A stretch of DNA of 64,000 bases. It comes from Collinsella sp. An307. GTDB lineage: Bacteria > Actinomycetota > Coriobacteriia > Coriobacteriales > Coriobacteriaceae. The stretch is taken from NCBI RefSeq assembly GCF_002161805.1, contig NZ_NFIP01000003.1, positions 170,341 through 234,340 on the forward strand, given 5' to 3'. Below the pieces are notes generated by a model. It did not search any database. It was not told the origin of the DNA and saw only the letters and a program-made list of their open reading frames with translations. The position numbers were made by a program, and so were the translations under genes. Positions 17,787 to 26,041 of the stretch are shown in pieces (the first letter of the stretch is position 1; every line of letters begins with the position of its first letter).

Positions 17787-19184
17787 CTATGCGTTTGAGG
17801 AATCGGCTTCGATTTTTGGCTCGTCCTCTTCCGGATACATCTTCTTCCTCCTGATGAAGTAGGCGCCACCCAGATAGGCCGTCATAAGGACCCAGGTCAC
17901 CGGCTCGGTGGCGCAGGTACCAATGTAGCCCCAGACGGGGATGAGGAAGCTTGCGGCGAGGAACTTCATGGCGAGCTCCACGCAGCTGGATATCACGGGT
18001 GCCGCCTTGTAGCCCATGGACTGCATGGCGGTGCGCAGGCACAAAAGAACGCCCAGCACGGCAAAGAATGGCAGGCTGAAGTGGATGGCGAGCGTGCCGC
18101 CCTCGATGATGCCCGCGCTTTGCGTGCCGGTGATGAGGCGGACCATAAACTCGCCCACGGCAAAGCCGAGCGCGCAGGCTATGAGGCCCCAGATAATCTC
18201 GAGCACAAGGGCGATGCGCAGCCCTTGGCGGATACGGTCGTAGCGACGCGCGCCCCAGTTTTGCGAGACAAAGGTCGAGGCGGCGGCCGCAAGCGTGCCC
18301 GAGGGCGTCATGAACGCCTCGATGATCTTGCGGGCGGCGGCGTAGGCGGCGATGAGCGTCTCGCCGAGCGCGTTGTTGGCGCGCTGGAAGATGAGCGTGC
18401 CCACGTTGACCACGCAGAGCATGAGCGCCATGGCAAAGCCCGAGCTCAGAAGCTCCGGCCAGAGCTTCTGCGAGGCGCGCCAGTCGCCGCGTTCGGGCAG
18501 GATCGCCTGGTACTTGCGCAGCAGCGTACCGCCGCAGAGCACCGCCGAGAGCGCCTGGGCAAGGACGGTGCCAAGCGCCGTTCCCACCACGCCAAGGCCG
18601 AGTACGATGATAAAGAAGAGGTCGAGGGCGATGTTCACGAGGCTCGACACCACAAGCACGTAGAGCGGCGTGCGGCTGTTGCCCACCGCGCGCAGAATGC
18701 TCGAGAACATGTTGTAGCCCACCGTGGTGAAGAGCCCCAAGCTCAAGATGAGCATGTAGGCAAAGGACTGCTCAAAGATGCCCTCGGGGATGTTCATGAA
18801 GTGGAGCATCGGCGTGAGGAAGATGACCGAGAGCGTTGTGGCGATCACCACGAGTGCTCCGTTTAGGATGAGCATGCCGGCGATGGAGCGGCGCAGACGC
18901 TTCTCGTTATGCGAGCCAAACGCCTGGGTGACGGGGATGGCAAAGCCGTTGTTCATGCTGATGACAAGGCTCATGAGCAGGTTATAGAGGGCAGACACCG
19001 CGCCCACGGCAGAGATGGCGTCGTCGCCGACGAAGTAACCCATCTCCATGGTGTCGATCATGGTGTACACCTGCTGGAAGAGGTTGCCGATGAGCATGGG
19101 CATGGCAAAGGCGATGAGCAGCTTTAAGGGATCGCCGACGGTCATGTCTTGCATGCGCGCGGATGCTTTCTTGGCGGTCTTCAT
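17787..19184 (-). CDS. MATE family multidrug/sodium antiporter
   Basis: 465 residues with about twelve membrane segments in two repeats. The MATE family entry LLIAFAMPMLIGNLFQQVYTMIDTM (residues 22-46) is typical of the DinF/VmrA-type branch, and the mid-protein repeat GALAAAASTFVSQNWGARRYDRI is its second-half counterpart. These proteins export cationic drugs or metabolites using Na+ or H+. ATG 19184 has only a weak AGGAT upstream; Met14 is a possible alternative. The acidic tail is cytoplasmic. Specificity unknown. Confidence 0.9.
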   Translation of the reverse strand: MKTAKKASARMQDMTVGDPLKLLIAFAMPMLIGNLFQQVYTMIDTMEMGYFVGDDAISAVGAVSALYNLLMSLVISMNNGFAIPVTQAFGSHNEKRLRRSIAGMLILNGALVVIATTLSVIFLTPMLHFMNIPEGIFEQSFAYMLILSLGLFTTVGYNMFSSILRAVGNSRTPLYVLVVSSLVNIALDLFFIIVLGLGVVGTALGTVLAQALSAVLCGGTLLRKYQAILPERGDWRASQKLWPELLSSGFAMALMLCVVNVGTLIFQRANNALGETLIAAYAAARKIIEAFMTPSGTLAAAASTFVSQNWGARRYDRIRQGLRIALVLEIIWGLIACALGFAVGEFMVRLITGTQSAGIIEGGTLAIHFSLPFFAVLGVLLCLRTAMQSMGYKAAPVISSCVELAMKFLAASFLIPVWGYIGTCATEPVTWVLMTAYLGGAYFIRRKKMYPEEDEPKIEADSSNA

Positions 19185-19635
19185 GGGCGAGATCCTATCT
19201 AGCGATGCTCGAGGTGTTTGCCGGCGGGGAGGGTGCCCTCCGAGCCCTCTTGACGCCTCGAGTGGGTGATATGTGAACTGGGATGGACGGCTCGGTGTCT
19301 GCGTTGCACCTGCCCCGCGCATCCGTGTCGCCCCGACTGTTATACCGCAAACACCGCTTCGGTGGGGCGTTAAACGAAAAGCTGGTGCAGCAGCACCGTT
19401 GGCGCAAAAACCCGTCCCATGAGTTTATAAGTGCTTTTTTTTTCAGGTATTTTATAGGTGAGATACTGGAGCCAGGAGAGGAGTTCGTCCGCAGCCAATA
19501 CGTTCCGTTTCGCTTTTGCCTTGCGCTCATGAAACGCTCGTCGCTCACACTCGACATAGGACTTAACCGTATGGCTGCTGCTCAAGATAGCTTTTACCTT
19601 ATGAGTTGTCTCATATCCCCGTCTGCTTCGGTTTT
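19185..19635. other. Gene-poor, AT-richer stretch at the left edge of the accessory region
   Basis: No frame here has a convincing start, ribosome binding site or recognisable protein. A T9 run (after 19433) and a drop in GC mark the change from core to accessory DNA. A short minus-strand frame (19370-19672) rich in Lys/Arg runs into the nuclease gene but has no homology that I recognise. The left boundary of the mobile segment probably lies here. Confidence 0.5.
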
Positions 19636-20574
19636 TTATTCGAGCAGATAGCGCGTTCTCAAAGTTGAGCACGTCGCATCGTCAAGCTCCAGCATCGAGA
19701 TGAGGTCTGAGACCGGGGTATAGACGATAGTAAATGCGAAGCCCGGCGTTTCGAATAGCGGGGCGAGCGTCTCGCTCGCTGCCTCGACGAAGTGCTGAGC
19801 GCCCCGGTGCTCCTCGGCAAGCGCGTCTTCATAATGGTTGCGTGAGAGGGGAGAGAGCTGCCTCAGGGCGCTCTCGCCCATTTCATGCACCACGTTCACC
19901 AGATCAACGCGGCGTTGTGTGGGCCATCTGCCCTCGGCGCACGAGTTGTAGAGCGCAAGCGCGTGCTTGAACATCTGTGCAGCGTCGTAGCGTGCGAGAA
20001 GCGGCAGGCCGTTCTGATCGAAGAGCGTGTCAGCGAGGTTGAGAAACGCATTTGCGGTGCGCTCGTCGCGATACGTCTCTCGTTTGCGGTATGCGCTCTT
20101 AAGTACGCCCGGTTTGCCGAGAAGCCATTCGAGCATCTTCATTTCACAGGCGATGACGTGGTCCTTATTGACGAGCATGGCATCAAGGTTGGCGGGGAGG
20201 CCACTGGCACGCGTGGGGAGTTGCACCTCGTAGGAAACCTCGTAGCTCTCCCGTGAGTTGCTCCAGAGAACGTTTACAGGTCCATTGCCGAGCAGGTTGA
20301 ACGTCATTGCCGAGGAAGATCGCAGGGCGCGCATCTTGTCGTCCAACTCGGATCCGCTGCCACGGCGGTACTCCTCAATGTGGCGGACGTCCATGGAGCG
20401 GATGAGATTGTCCTCAAGTCGCGCCACGTAAAACTGACGTGCCGAGAAGGAAGATCCGATGTCGTGGACCTCAAAGTCATCCCTCTCGCTGGCGGCAAGG
20501 TACCCTGACTTCAGCAGCGAAAGAATCTCATATGAGAAGGTATCCAACGCTTGCCTTTCGTTCTCGCGTGTCAT
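19636..20574 (-). CDS. Putative PD-(D/E)xK nuclease (PGN_0703-like), defence cassette gene 2
   Basis: 312 residues. Residues 85-150 carry a nuclease-like core: SSSAMTFNLLGNG, then YEVSYEVQLP, then NLDAMLVNKDHVIACEMKMLEW with D131 and E144-x-K146 as the catalytic pattern. This order resembles the PGN_0703 family of putative restriction endonucleases; the assignment is from memory of the pattern. The gene lies 24 bases after the DUF262 gene and is read with it. GC is visibly lower than in the core genome. No clear ribosome binding site stands before ATG 20574, so translation may depend on the upstream gene. It probably cuts foreign DNA together with, or regulated by, its partner. Confidence 0.6.
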   Translation of the reverse strand: MTRENERQALDTFSYEILSLLKSGYLAASERDDFEVHDIGSSFSARQFYVARLEDNLIRSMDVRHIEEYRRGSGSELDDKMRALRSSSAMTFNLLGNGPVNVLWSNSRESYEVSYEVQLPTRASGLPANLDAMLVNKDHVIACEMKMLEWLLGKPGVLKSAYRKRETYRDERTANAFLNLADTLFDQNGLPLLARYDAAQMFKHALALYNSCAEGRWPTQRRVDLVNVVHEMGESALRQLSPLSRNHYEDALAEEHRGAQHFVEAASETLAPLFETPGFAFTIVYTPVSDLISMLELDDATCSTLRTRYLLE

Positions 20575-20598
20575 AGGACGGCAGATGCGCTAACGAGC

Positions 20599-23562
20599 CT
20601 AAACGTCCCCAACGTAGCGGATAGGATTCTGGCCGTGGCTCAATTCGCTGGCAAAGCGGCCCTTGTAGCGATTGCGTATTTCATCGCTAGCGATCTTGCC
20701 CACAAACAAGTAGCGGCCGTCTTCCGGTAGAAGACCGTCGCCCTGCTCTTTGGCCTCCTCGGCGTTGAGCCATTTATCTACGCGATAAACCTCAACAACG
20801 CGCCCGTTGCAAACGCCTAGCGCAAGATGGATGGCGCTAACTCGGTTAGGGGAAACCTTCCAGCAGCATCGTATGCGGTCGTAAAGCTCGGATTCGGACA
20901 TACTAGAGGGGTCGACACCAGTTATCTTGATCAGGACAGCCGGCTCGTCAAAATCAGTCTCGCAAAGCTGCTGCTCATGGTTAGACACTGCTGAATCGTC
21001 TTTCTGGTATGTACCGGTATCACCGTTGGTGCCTGCGCCCCCTGAATTATCGTTCGATGTGGTGCGAAGCATGTCGGCTACGACGTGCAGCCTCAGCATA
21101 GCGGCGACAAGCCACTCGTAGAGCGCATCCCAATGCTCCGAAGCGAGGTCGGCTTTAAGTTCGATTAGCAGTTCTCGTGAGGCGCTGCTCGGCGACCGCC
21201 ACTCGACGGTGCCGTCGATGCCGTGAAGCTTTGCCTCAACTTCATTTCGGCGTGCTTGAAGGCTCTTGTAAAGCGTGATGCTGGTAAACCAAATGCCTGC
21301 GCCGACCCATCCGTCTCTTGGGGCAAAATACGCTGTCGCATGGGCGTCGCGCATGCCCAGTCCAAATGTGGCGTACCACTCGTTGTTCTCAACCCTATTG
21401 GAGGGATCGCTATACGCGATGACAAAATCCTGCCGCTCTGCACAATAGTCGTAGAAACCGCTCCAGAATGCCGCTTTGAGGCTGGGGCCCTCAACATGCT
21501 TAAGATACTCGGAGCGCTTGTCAGAGAGCAGCGGACCGTCTTCTCCTATGTGCCAGTACTTCCATCCGTTGATTGAAACCTGCGCGCCTGTCACAAGCTC
21601 CTTTGCGTGTGTTGCCGCACGGGAGGGGCTTGTGAAGACCTCTCCGTTGGCAAGACGGATACCGTAGTCTTCGGAGATTTCGGCTTCAAGGAGTGTTCCC
21701 GTCTCATGGGCAAAGAGCTTGGTTCCTGGAGCGATGTGCGTCATGGCGCAAACCGTCCGGAACGTCACAGCTCGCATGGCAGCTTGGGGCTTCTTCTTAC
21801 TAGGTTTGTAACGTGCGAGGACGGTAGAATCGAGCTTGGGGCACGGCCAGACCTCGAGCGCGCGCTTCGCCAACTGCTCGGCGCGGTTGCGAATGGTCGC
21901 CTCATTCCAAACGTTGGTGTGATGTAGTGCTTGGGAAAGCATCAGATAGTCTTTATTAAAGCCGCCTTTGAGGTGCGCCTTCTTTACCTCAAACGGAGCA
22001 TCGGAGAGTTCAGGGTTGTAGGCTGTGAGTGTGAGGTTGCCGAGCGTGTTGATGAGCTCGTCATAGACGCGCTCGCAGTCATCGCCGAGCATTGTGCGCC
22101 ACGCAGGGCTGTTGAGCGCATTTTGCGGCATGATGTGTTCGATGGAAAAGTTGCCACCAGAGAAATCCAGCGGGTCCTTCGTGTGGTAACTGTTTTCCAA
22201 GGTGGTGAGAAGATAGAACCTTCGCTTGAATGCGTAGCAGTCGCGTGTTTTGAGCGCTCGCTCAAATTCGGCATCATCCGGCATCCTTCGTGCGGTGCCT
22301 TCTTCGCCCAGAAGAATTGCCTCAAATGCCTCACGGATGTTGCCGCCGTCATCGCGCACGGTTGCAAGACGGGCGATAACAGAAGAGAAGAACTTGTTCA
22401 GACTATTGGTCGCCGCATCGCACACGGTACGCCGGAAGAGATAGCTCTCCGTTGTTCTCAATATGGAGATAAAATCGTCACGCGAGAGAGCCTTGTCATG
22501 GTAGGCCTCGAAAAGTGACATGAGCAAGGGGTTGACTACCGAGACGTCGAGCACCTGGATCCGCACAAACAGGGTGCGGAGTGCCTTGTCCTCACAGGCG
22601 CCGGCGGTGATGCACGCGTAGTGTCCGGCGTAGCGACGGATGTCCTTGAGCAGGATAGCCATCTGGCCCGGCTTGTCGTAGCCGTTATCCGCAACGTGGC
22701 GTTTGAATAGGCGGTACACATCACGTGTGGCGATAGTGGACGGGGCATTGATGACCGTCAGCCAGTTGCGGAGGAACTCATCGAAGACCTCGTCGTAGCT
22801 GTCAGCGCCAAGCGTTTCTTCAATCTTGCGCCAATAGTTGGCATAGAGCTTTTCCTGTTCGTCCATGGGAAGGCCCATGAGTACGAAATTGCGCACCAGG
22901 TCCGCGGTGGAAAGGTCCTTGCCGGTGGAGTTCATCGACTCAAAAATGAGCTGAGGGTTGTCCTGCCCCTGCTTGAGCCCAATCGCCACAATCTCAAGTC
23001 GCTGGATGCCATCCCAGATCACGTTGGGATCATCGATTTTGCTCAGCCAGGTGCGGAAGAGCTCAAGGTTGTTGATGATGCGATGGGATCCTTCAAGTAT
23101 TTCGACATTAGGGTCCTCAAGATGGTCGAGAACCGACCGCAGGGTCTGTTCATCGCCTTGCGAGAGGGAGAGCCGGTAATGGTCGTCGCCCTTCTTGTAC
23201 TTCAGGATGAGATAACCGCTATCAATAATCTCGTCGTACGAGACATGCGTGAGCCTCTCGGGGCGTGTTTTGGCATATTCTGCCAAGGCCACGATGAGCA
23301 GACTGAGTGTGGTGATGCGCTGCTGGCCGTCAATGACGAGGAGCTTATTTACCCCGGATATGCTGAATTCATCACCCAGCACCATAACTACGGAGCCGGT
23401 GAAATGCGTGCCGGTTTGACGACGGCCGATGGCGACGATGTCGTCCCAGAGCTGCCGGCACTGCTCCTCGTCCCAGGAGTAAGGACGCTGGTAGACAGGA
23501 ATGACCATTCGCTGGTTAGCAGAGGTGAGCAAGCTGACGATTGATTGCGGCGCAGCATTCAT
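20599..23562 (-). CDS. DUF262 / DUF1524 HNH nuclease with RAMA-like and DUF4268 domains (GmrSD-like), defence cassette gene 1
   Basis: 987 residues. The N-terminal DUF262 has IPVYQRPYSW (21-30) and the NTP-handling DGQQR (78-82). A DUF1524 HNH nuclease has IEHIMPQ (474-480) and NTLGNLTL (505-512). Residues about 610-672 (GTKLFAHETGTLLEAEI to NGWKYW) look like a RAMA domain, and about 695-832 like DUF4268. A linker (833-872) leads to a C-terminal domain (873-987) ending in RYLFVGKIA and RYKGRF. DUF262 plus DUF1524 is the make-up of GmrSD-type IV restriction enzymes, which destroy glucosylated or otherwise modified phage DNA. ATG 23562 has GGAG upstream. GC is about half over sampled stretches, against two thirds in the core. 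Confidence 0.85.
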   Translation of the reverse strand: MNAAPQSIVSLLTSANQRMVIPVYQRPYSWDEEQCRQLWDDIVAIGRRQTGTHFTGSVVMVLGDEFSISGVNKLLVIDGQQRITTLSLLIVALAEYAKTRPERLTHVSYDEIIDSGYLILKYKKGDDHYRLSLSQGDEQTLRSVLDHLEDPNVEILEGSHRIINNLELFRTWLSKIDDPNVIWDGIQRLEIVAIGLKQGQDNPQLIFESMNSTGKDLSTADLVRNFVLMGLPMDEQEKLYANYWRKIEETLGADSYDEVFDEFLRNWLTVINAPSTIATRDVYRLFKRHVADNGYDKPGQMAILLKDIRRYAGHYACITAGACEDKALRTLFVRIQVLDVSVVNPLLMSLFEAYHDKALSRDDFISILRTTESYLFRRTVCDAATNSLNKFFSSVIARLATVRDDGGNIREAFEAILLGEEGTARRMPDDAEFERALKTRDCYAFKRRFYLLTTLENSYHTKDPLDFSGGNFSIEHIMPQNALNSPAWRTMLGDDCERVYDELINTLGNLTLTAYNPELSDAPFEVKKAHLKGGFNKDYLMLSQALHHTNVWNEATIRNRAEQLAKRALEVWPCPKLDSTVLARYKPSKKKPQAAMRAVTFRTVCAMTHIAPGTKLFAHETGTLLEAEISEDYGIRLANGEVFTSPSRAATHAKELVTGAQVSINGWKYWHIGEDGPLLSDKRSEYLKHVEGPSLKAAFWSGFYDYCAERQDFVIAYSDPSNRVENNEWYATFGLGMRDAHATAYFAPRDGWVGAGIWFTSITLYKSLQARRNEVEAKLHGIDGTVEWRSPSSASRELLIELKADLASEHWDALYEWLVAAMLRLHVVADMLRTTSNDNSGGAGTNGDTGTYQKDDSAVSNHEQQLCETDFDEPAVLIKITGVDPSSMSESELYDRIRCCWKVSPNRVSAIHLALGVCNGRVVEVYRVDKWLNAEEAKEQGDGLLPEDGRYLFVGKIASDEIRNRYKGRFASELSHGQNPIRYVGDV

Positions 23563-23683
23563 GGCGGACTCCGAACGACAAAGTGAGGAATGAAATCATT
23601 CTACTCGATGGCGCGGACTTTTCTTTTAGCTGTAGGCTAGGCGCTGACGCCATCCGGCTTCCATCGCGACTATTCGGTAGATT

Positions 23684-23935
23684 GCGACGGTCGCGGTCGT
23701 AGTTGAACGCCTTGGTCTCGAACTCGTAGGTGATCGACCCCGTCTTGTAGCCCACGTTGCGCGTGCAGTCGCCGAGGCCCGTCACCTCGATCTTGGGGAC
23801 CATGATCTCCTTGGCGTTGCGCCCCGCGCGCGCCATGCGGCGGGGGCTGTTCAGGCACGTCGAGCACGCGGCCCTCTTGTAGACCTCGTCCAGGACGGCC
23901 GTGTAGTTCTTGGTGTACGCGATGCTGTTTGCCAT
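23684..23935 (-). pseudogene. Truncated phage major capsid protein, N-terminus only
   Basis: About 84 codons remain: MANSIAYTKNYTAVLDEVYKRAA, CLNSPRRMARAGRNAKEIMVPK, then GYKTGSITYEFETKAFNYDRDR. This is the N-terminal arm of a siphophage capsid family in which about 300 residues are expected. After DRDR (near base 23684) the frame runs into unrelated, lower-GC sequence that leads to the defence gene promoter. The junction therefore marks where the cassette replaced the rest of the head and tail genes. It follows the scaffold gene by three bases in normal phage order. Confidence 0.72.
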
Positions 23936-23938
23936 CTG

Positions 23939-24475
23939 CTACTCCTCGCTCTCGGGAAGGCCGGCGATCTTGCGCCAGCGGCTCATCTGCGTGGACGCGT
24001 CGGCCCCGGCGGCGCCCGCGCTCGGGAGGCCCGTCGCGCCGGTCGGCGCCGGGGCAGCGGGTGCCGAGAAGAGCCAGGGCTCCGCGGCCTTGAGCTTCTC
24101 GACGTCGTTGTCGTGGTCGGGCAGGAGCGCGCGGGCGGCCTTGACGTTGCGCGCGCCCGCGAGCTGCAGCTCGAAGCCGACGCGCTCCTCGTCGCCCTTT
24201 CGGCGCAGCTCGTCCATCTTCTTGCGCAGGGCCTCCGCGCCCTCGGCGGTCTTGGCCACCTCCGCGATCTCGCCCTCGAGCTCCGCGATGCGCGCGTCGC
24301 GCTCCGCGAGCGCTGCCTCGTAGTCCTCGCGCGCCTGGGCGGCCGCGTCGCCGTCCGCGCCGATTGCGCCCTGGAGCCCCGCCGTCACCGCCGCCTGCGC
24401 CGCCTGGTCGACCTGCGCCTGCGGCTCACCCGCGACCTGCGCCTGCGCGGCCGCGCCATCGTTCCCGTCACCCAT
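23939..24475 (-). CDS. Phage scaffolding protein (DUF4355-like)
   Basis: 178 residues, acidic and Ala/Gln-rich at the start, then a long coiled coil (about 50-112: ALAERDARIAELEGEIAEV, KKMDELRRKGDEERVGFEL). It continues into ARNVKAARALLPDHDNDVEKLKAAEPWLF and a short basic end SRWRKIAGLP. This is the layout of siphophage scaffold proteins that guide capsid assembly, and its place just before a capsid gene agrees. ATG 24475 follows a hairpin whose 3' arm contains the likely ribosome binding site. Without a full capsid gene it cannot serve assembly. Confidence 0.75.
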   Translation of the reverse strand: MGDGNDGAAAQAQVAGEPQAQVDQAAQAAVTAGLQGAIGADGDAAAQAREDYEAALAERDARIAELEGEIAEVAKTAEGAEALRKKMDELRRKGDEERVGFELQLAGARNVKAARALLPDHDNDVEKLKAAEPWLFSAPAAPAPTGATGLPSAGAAGADASTQMSRWRKIAGLPESEE

Positions 24476-24478
24476 AGA

Positions 24479-24508
24479 AAAGCCCGCCTTTCTCTCCGGG
24501 CGGGCAGA
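24479..24508 (-). terminator. Hairpin with T-run just before the scaffold start
   Basis: Read on the minus strand, GCCCGCC pairs with GGCGGGC and is followed by TTTTCT and then the scaffold ATG. It may end transcription from upstream phage genes or hide the scaffold ribosome binding site; either would tune head-protein ratios. It marks retained phage sequence at the edge of the inserted regulator-adhesin cargo. Confidence 0.6.
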
Positions 24509-24580
24509 GAAACAGCCCGCACCCATCAGATGGGCACAGGCTACGGCGGCGTCACAAAGCCGCCACCGCGCACCGAAGTG

Positions 24581-24594
24581 TTCGCGTACGCGAA
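24581..24594. promoter_or_regulatory. Perfect 14-base palindrome in the regulator promoter
   Basis: TTCGCGTACGCGAA is self-complementary and lies 11 bases before a TAAGAT -10-like box (24606-24611) and about 50 bases before the regulator start. It would overlap the -35 region, as expected for an autoregulatory operator of the HTH protein encoded next. Confidence 0.5.
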
Positions 24595-24644
24595 TCCGTT
24601 TCGGGTAAGATGGGAGGAGGGGAAACCGAGGGGACGGAGGGGCC

Positions 24645-25859
24645 ATGGGCTGGATGACGGCGGCGGAGGCCGCGAGGGAGTGGGGCGTCACGCCCCGGCG
24701 CGTGCAGATCCTCTGCGCGGAGGGGCGCGTCACGGGCGCCGAGCGCTTCGGCCGCGCCTGGCGCATCCCCGAGGGCGCGCCCAAGCCGGCCGACCCGCGC
24801 CGCGCGGGCGCGCCGGCCACGCCAACGTCCGCGGCGGGCGCCGAAGACGCCGCCCGCGCGCCCCTGTCCCTCGGCGCCCTCATGCCGCTCATGGCGACGC
24901 CGTTCGCCCCGGGGCGGGCGGAGGAGGCTGCCGCGTCCCTCCCCGAGGGGGCGCCGCGCGACATCGCCCGGGCCGAGCTCGCCTACTTCGCCGGCCGCGC
25001 CGAGGACGCCGCGGCGGCCGCAGAGCCCTACCTCGGCCACGGTGACCCGGGCGCCCGCCTGTCCGCCTGCCTGATCTGCGCCTACGCCAACCTGTCGCTC
25101 GGCCGCATCGACGCCGCGCGGCGGTCGCTCGAGGCGGCGCGCGGCGCCCTCTCCGGCGCGCCCGCCGACCCGCGCCTCGCCGCCGCCGGGGTCTTCGTCG
25201 CGCACGCGGCGAGCGTGCTGCTGCACCTGCCCGCGCCGGAGGCCGCGCAACCGGCATCCGACCCGCTTCCCCTCCTGCCGCCCGGCCTCAGGCTCTTCGC
25301 CTGCTACGTGCGCGCGCACCGCCTCTACCTCGAGGGCTCCTACGAGCTGGCGTACGGGATGACGATCGGCGCCCTCGCCATGGCGGACGAGACCTACCCC
25401 ATACCGGCGATCTACCTGCACCTCGCCTCCGTCATGAGCCTCATGGCGCTCCGCCGCACCGACGAGGCGCGCCAGCACGTGCTCGCGGCGTGGGAGCTCG
25501 CCCGCCCGGACGGCCTCATCGAGCCCTTCGGCGAGCACCACGGGCTCCTCGGCGGCATGCTCGAGGCGGCAATCAAGCCCGCCTGGCCGGAGGACTTCCG
25601 CCGCATCATCGACATAACCTACCGCTTCTCCGCCGGATGGCGGCGCGTCCACAACCCCGCCACGGGCGACGACGTCGCCGACAACCTCACCACCACGGAG
25701 TTCGCGGCGTGCATGCTCGCGGCCCGCGACTGGACCAACGCCCAGATCGCGGAGCACCTGGGCGTCTCCGTGAACACGGTGAAGAGCTGCCTCTCCGCGT
25801 CCATGCGAAAGCTCGGCGTCTCGAGCAGGAGGGACCTCGCTCGCTTCATGCTCGCATGA
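24645..25859 (+). CDS. LuxR-type transcriptional regulator with N-terminal excisionase/MerR-like HTH
   Basis: 404 residues. The N-terminus (MTAAEAAREWGVTPRRVQILCAEGRV, then AWRIPEGAPKP) is an excisionase-like helix-turn-helix. The middle (about 75-330) is helical and TPR-like. The C-terminus is a LuxR HTH (TNAQIAEHLGVSVNTVKSCLSASMRKLGVSSRRDLARFML). Two DNA-binding ends in one regulator are unusual; similar architectures occur in Coriobacteriia. No sensor domain is recognisable, so the signal is unknown. GGAGGGG precedes ATG 24645. It is read against the phage genes and toward the adhesin 182 bases downstream, which it probably controls. Confidence 0.85.
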   Translation: MGWMTAAEAAREWGVTPRRVQILCAEGRVTGAERFGRAWRIPEGAPKPADPRRAGAPATPTSAAGAEDAARAPLSLGALMPLMATPFAPGRAEEAAASLPEGAPRDIARAELAYFAGRAEDAAAAAEPYLGHGDPGARLSACLICAYANLSLGRIDAARRSLEAARGALSGAPADPRLAAAGVFVAHAASVLLHLPAPEAAQPASDPLPLLPPGLRLFACYVRAHRLYLEGSYELAYGMTIGALAMADETYPIPAIYLHLASVMSLMALRRTDEARQHVLAAWELARPDGLIEPFGEHHGLLGGMLEAAIKPAWPEDFRRIIDITYRFSAGWRRVHNPATGDDVADNLTTTEFAACMLAARDWTNAQIAEHLGVSVNTVKSCLSASMRKLGVSSRRDLARFMLA

Positions 25860-25916
25860 GCCCACCACCCGTTTCTGCCCCTCGGCTGGGTGATGCGCTC
25901 CCGGCCGCGTGTTGGG

Positions 25917-25935
25917 ATAATGAAATCGCGATTAT
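25917..25935. promoter_or_regulatory. AT-rich dyad upstream of the adhesin gene
   Basis: ATAAT (25917-25921) mirrors ATTAT (25931-25935) around the palindrome AATCGCGATT. It is an AT island in DNA of more than 70% GC, about 105 bases before the adhesin start. It is a candidate operator or promoter for control by the neighbouring LuxR-type protein. Confidence 0.4.
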
Positions 25936-26041
25936 TCCGGCGTCGCTTCCGGTGGGCACGGCGTCCGCCGTGGCGCGGATGGCGGCACGCGGGCCCGCCG
26001 CCGGCGATGCGGCCCGATGCGCCGAGAGGGGAGCACGCGAT

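Noticed and set aside
19370-19672. 100-codon minus-strand frame after the nuclease gene
   Set aside because: It overlaps the end of the nuclease gene, has no start signal and no recognisable motif.
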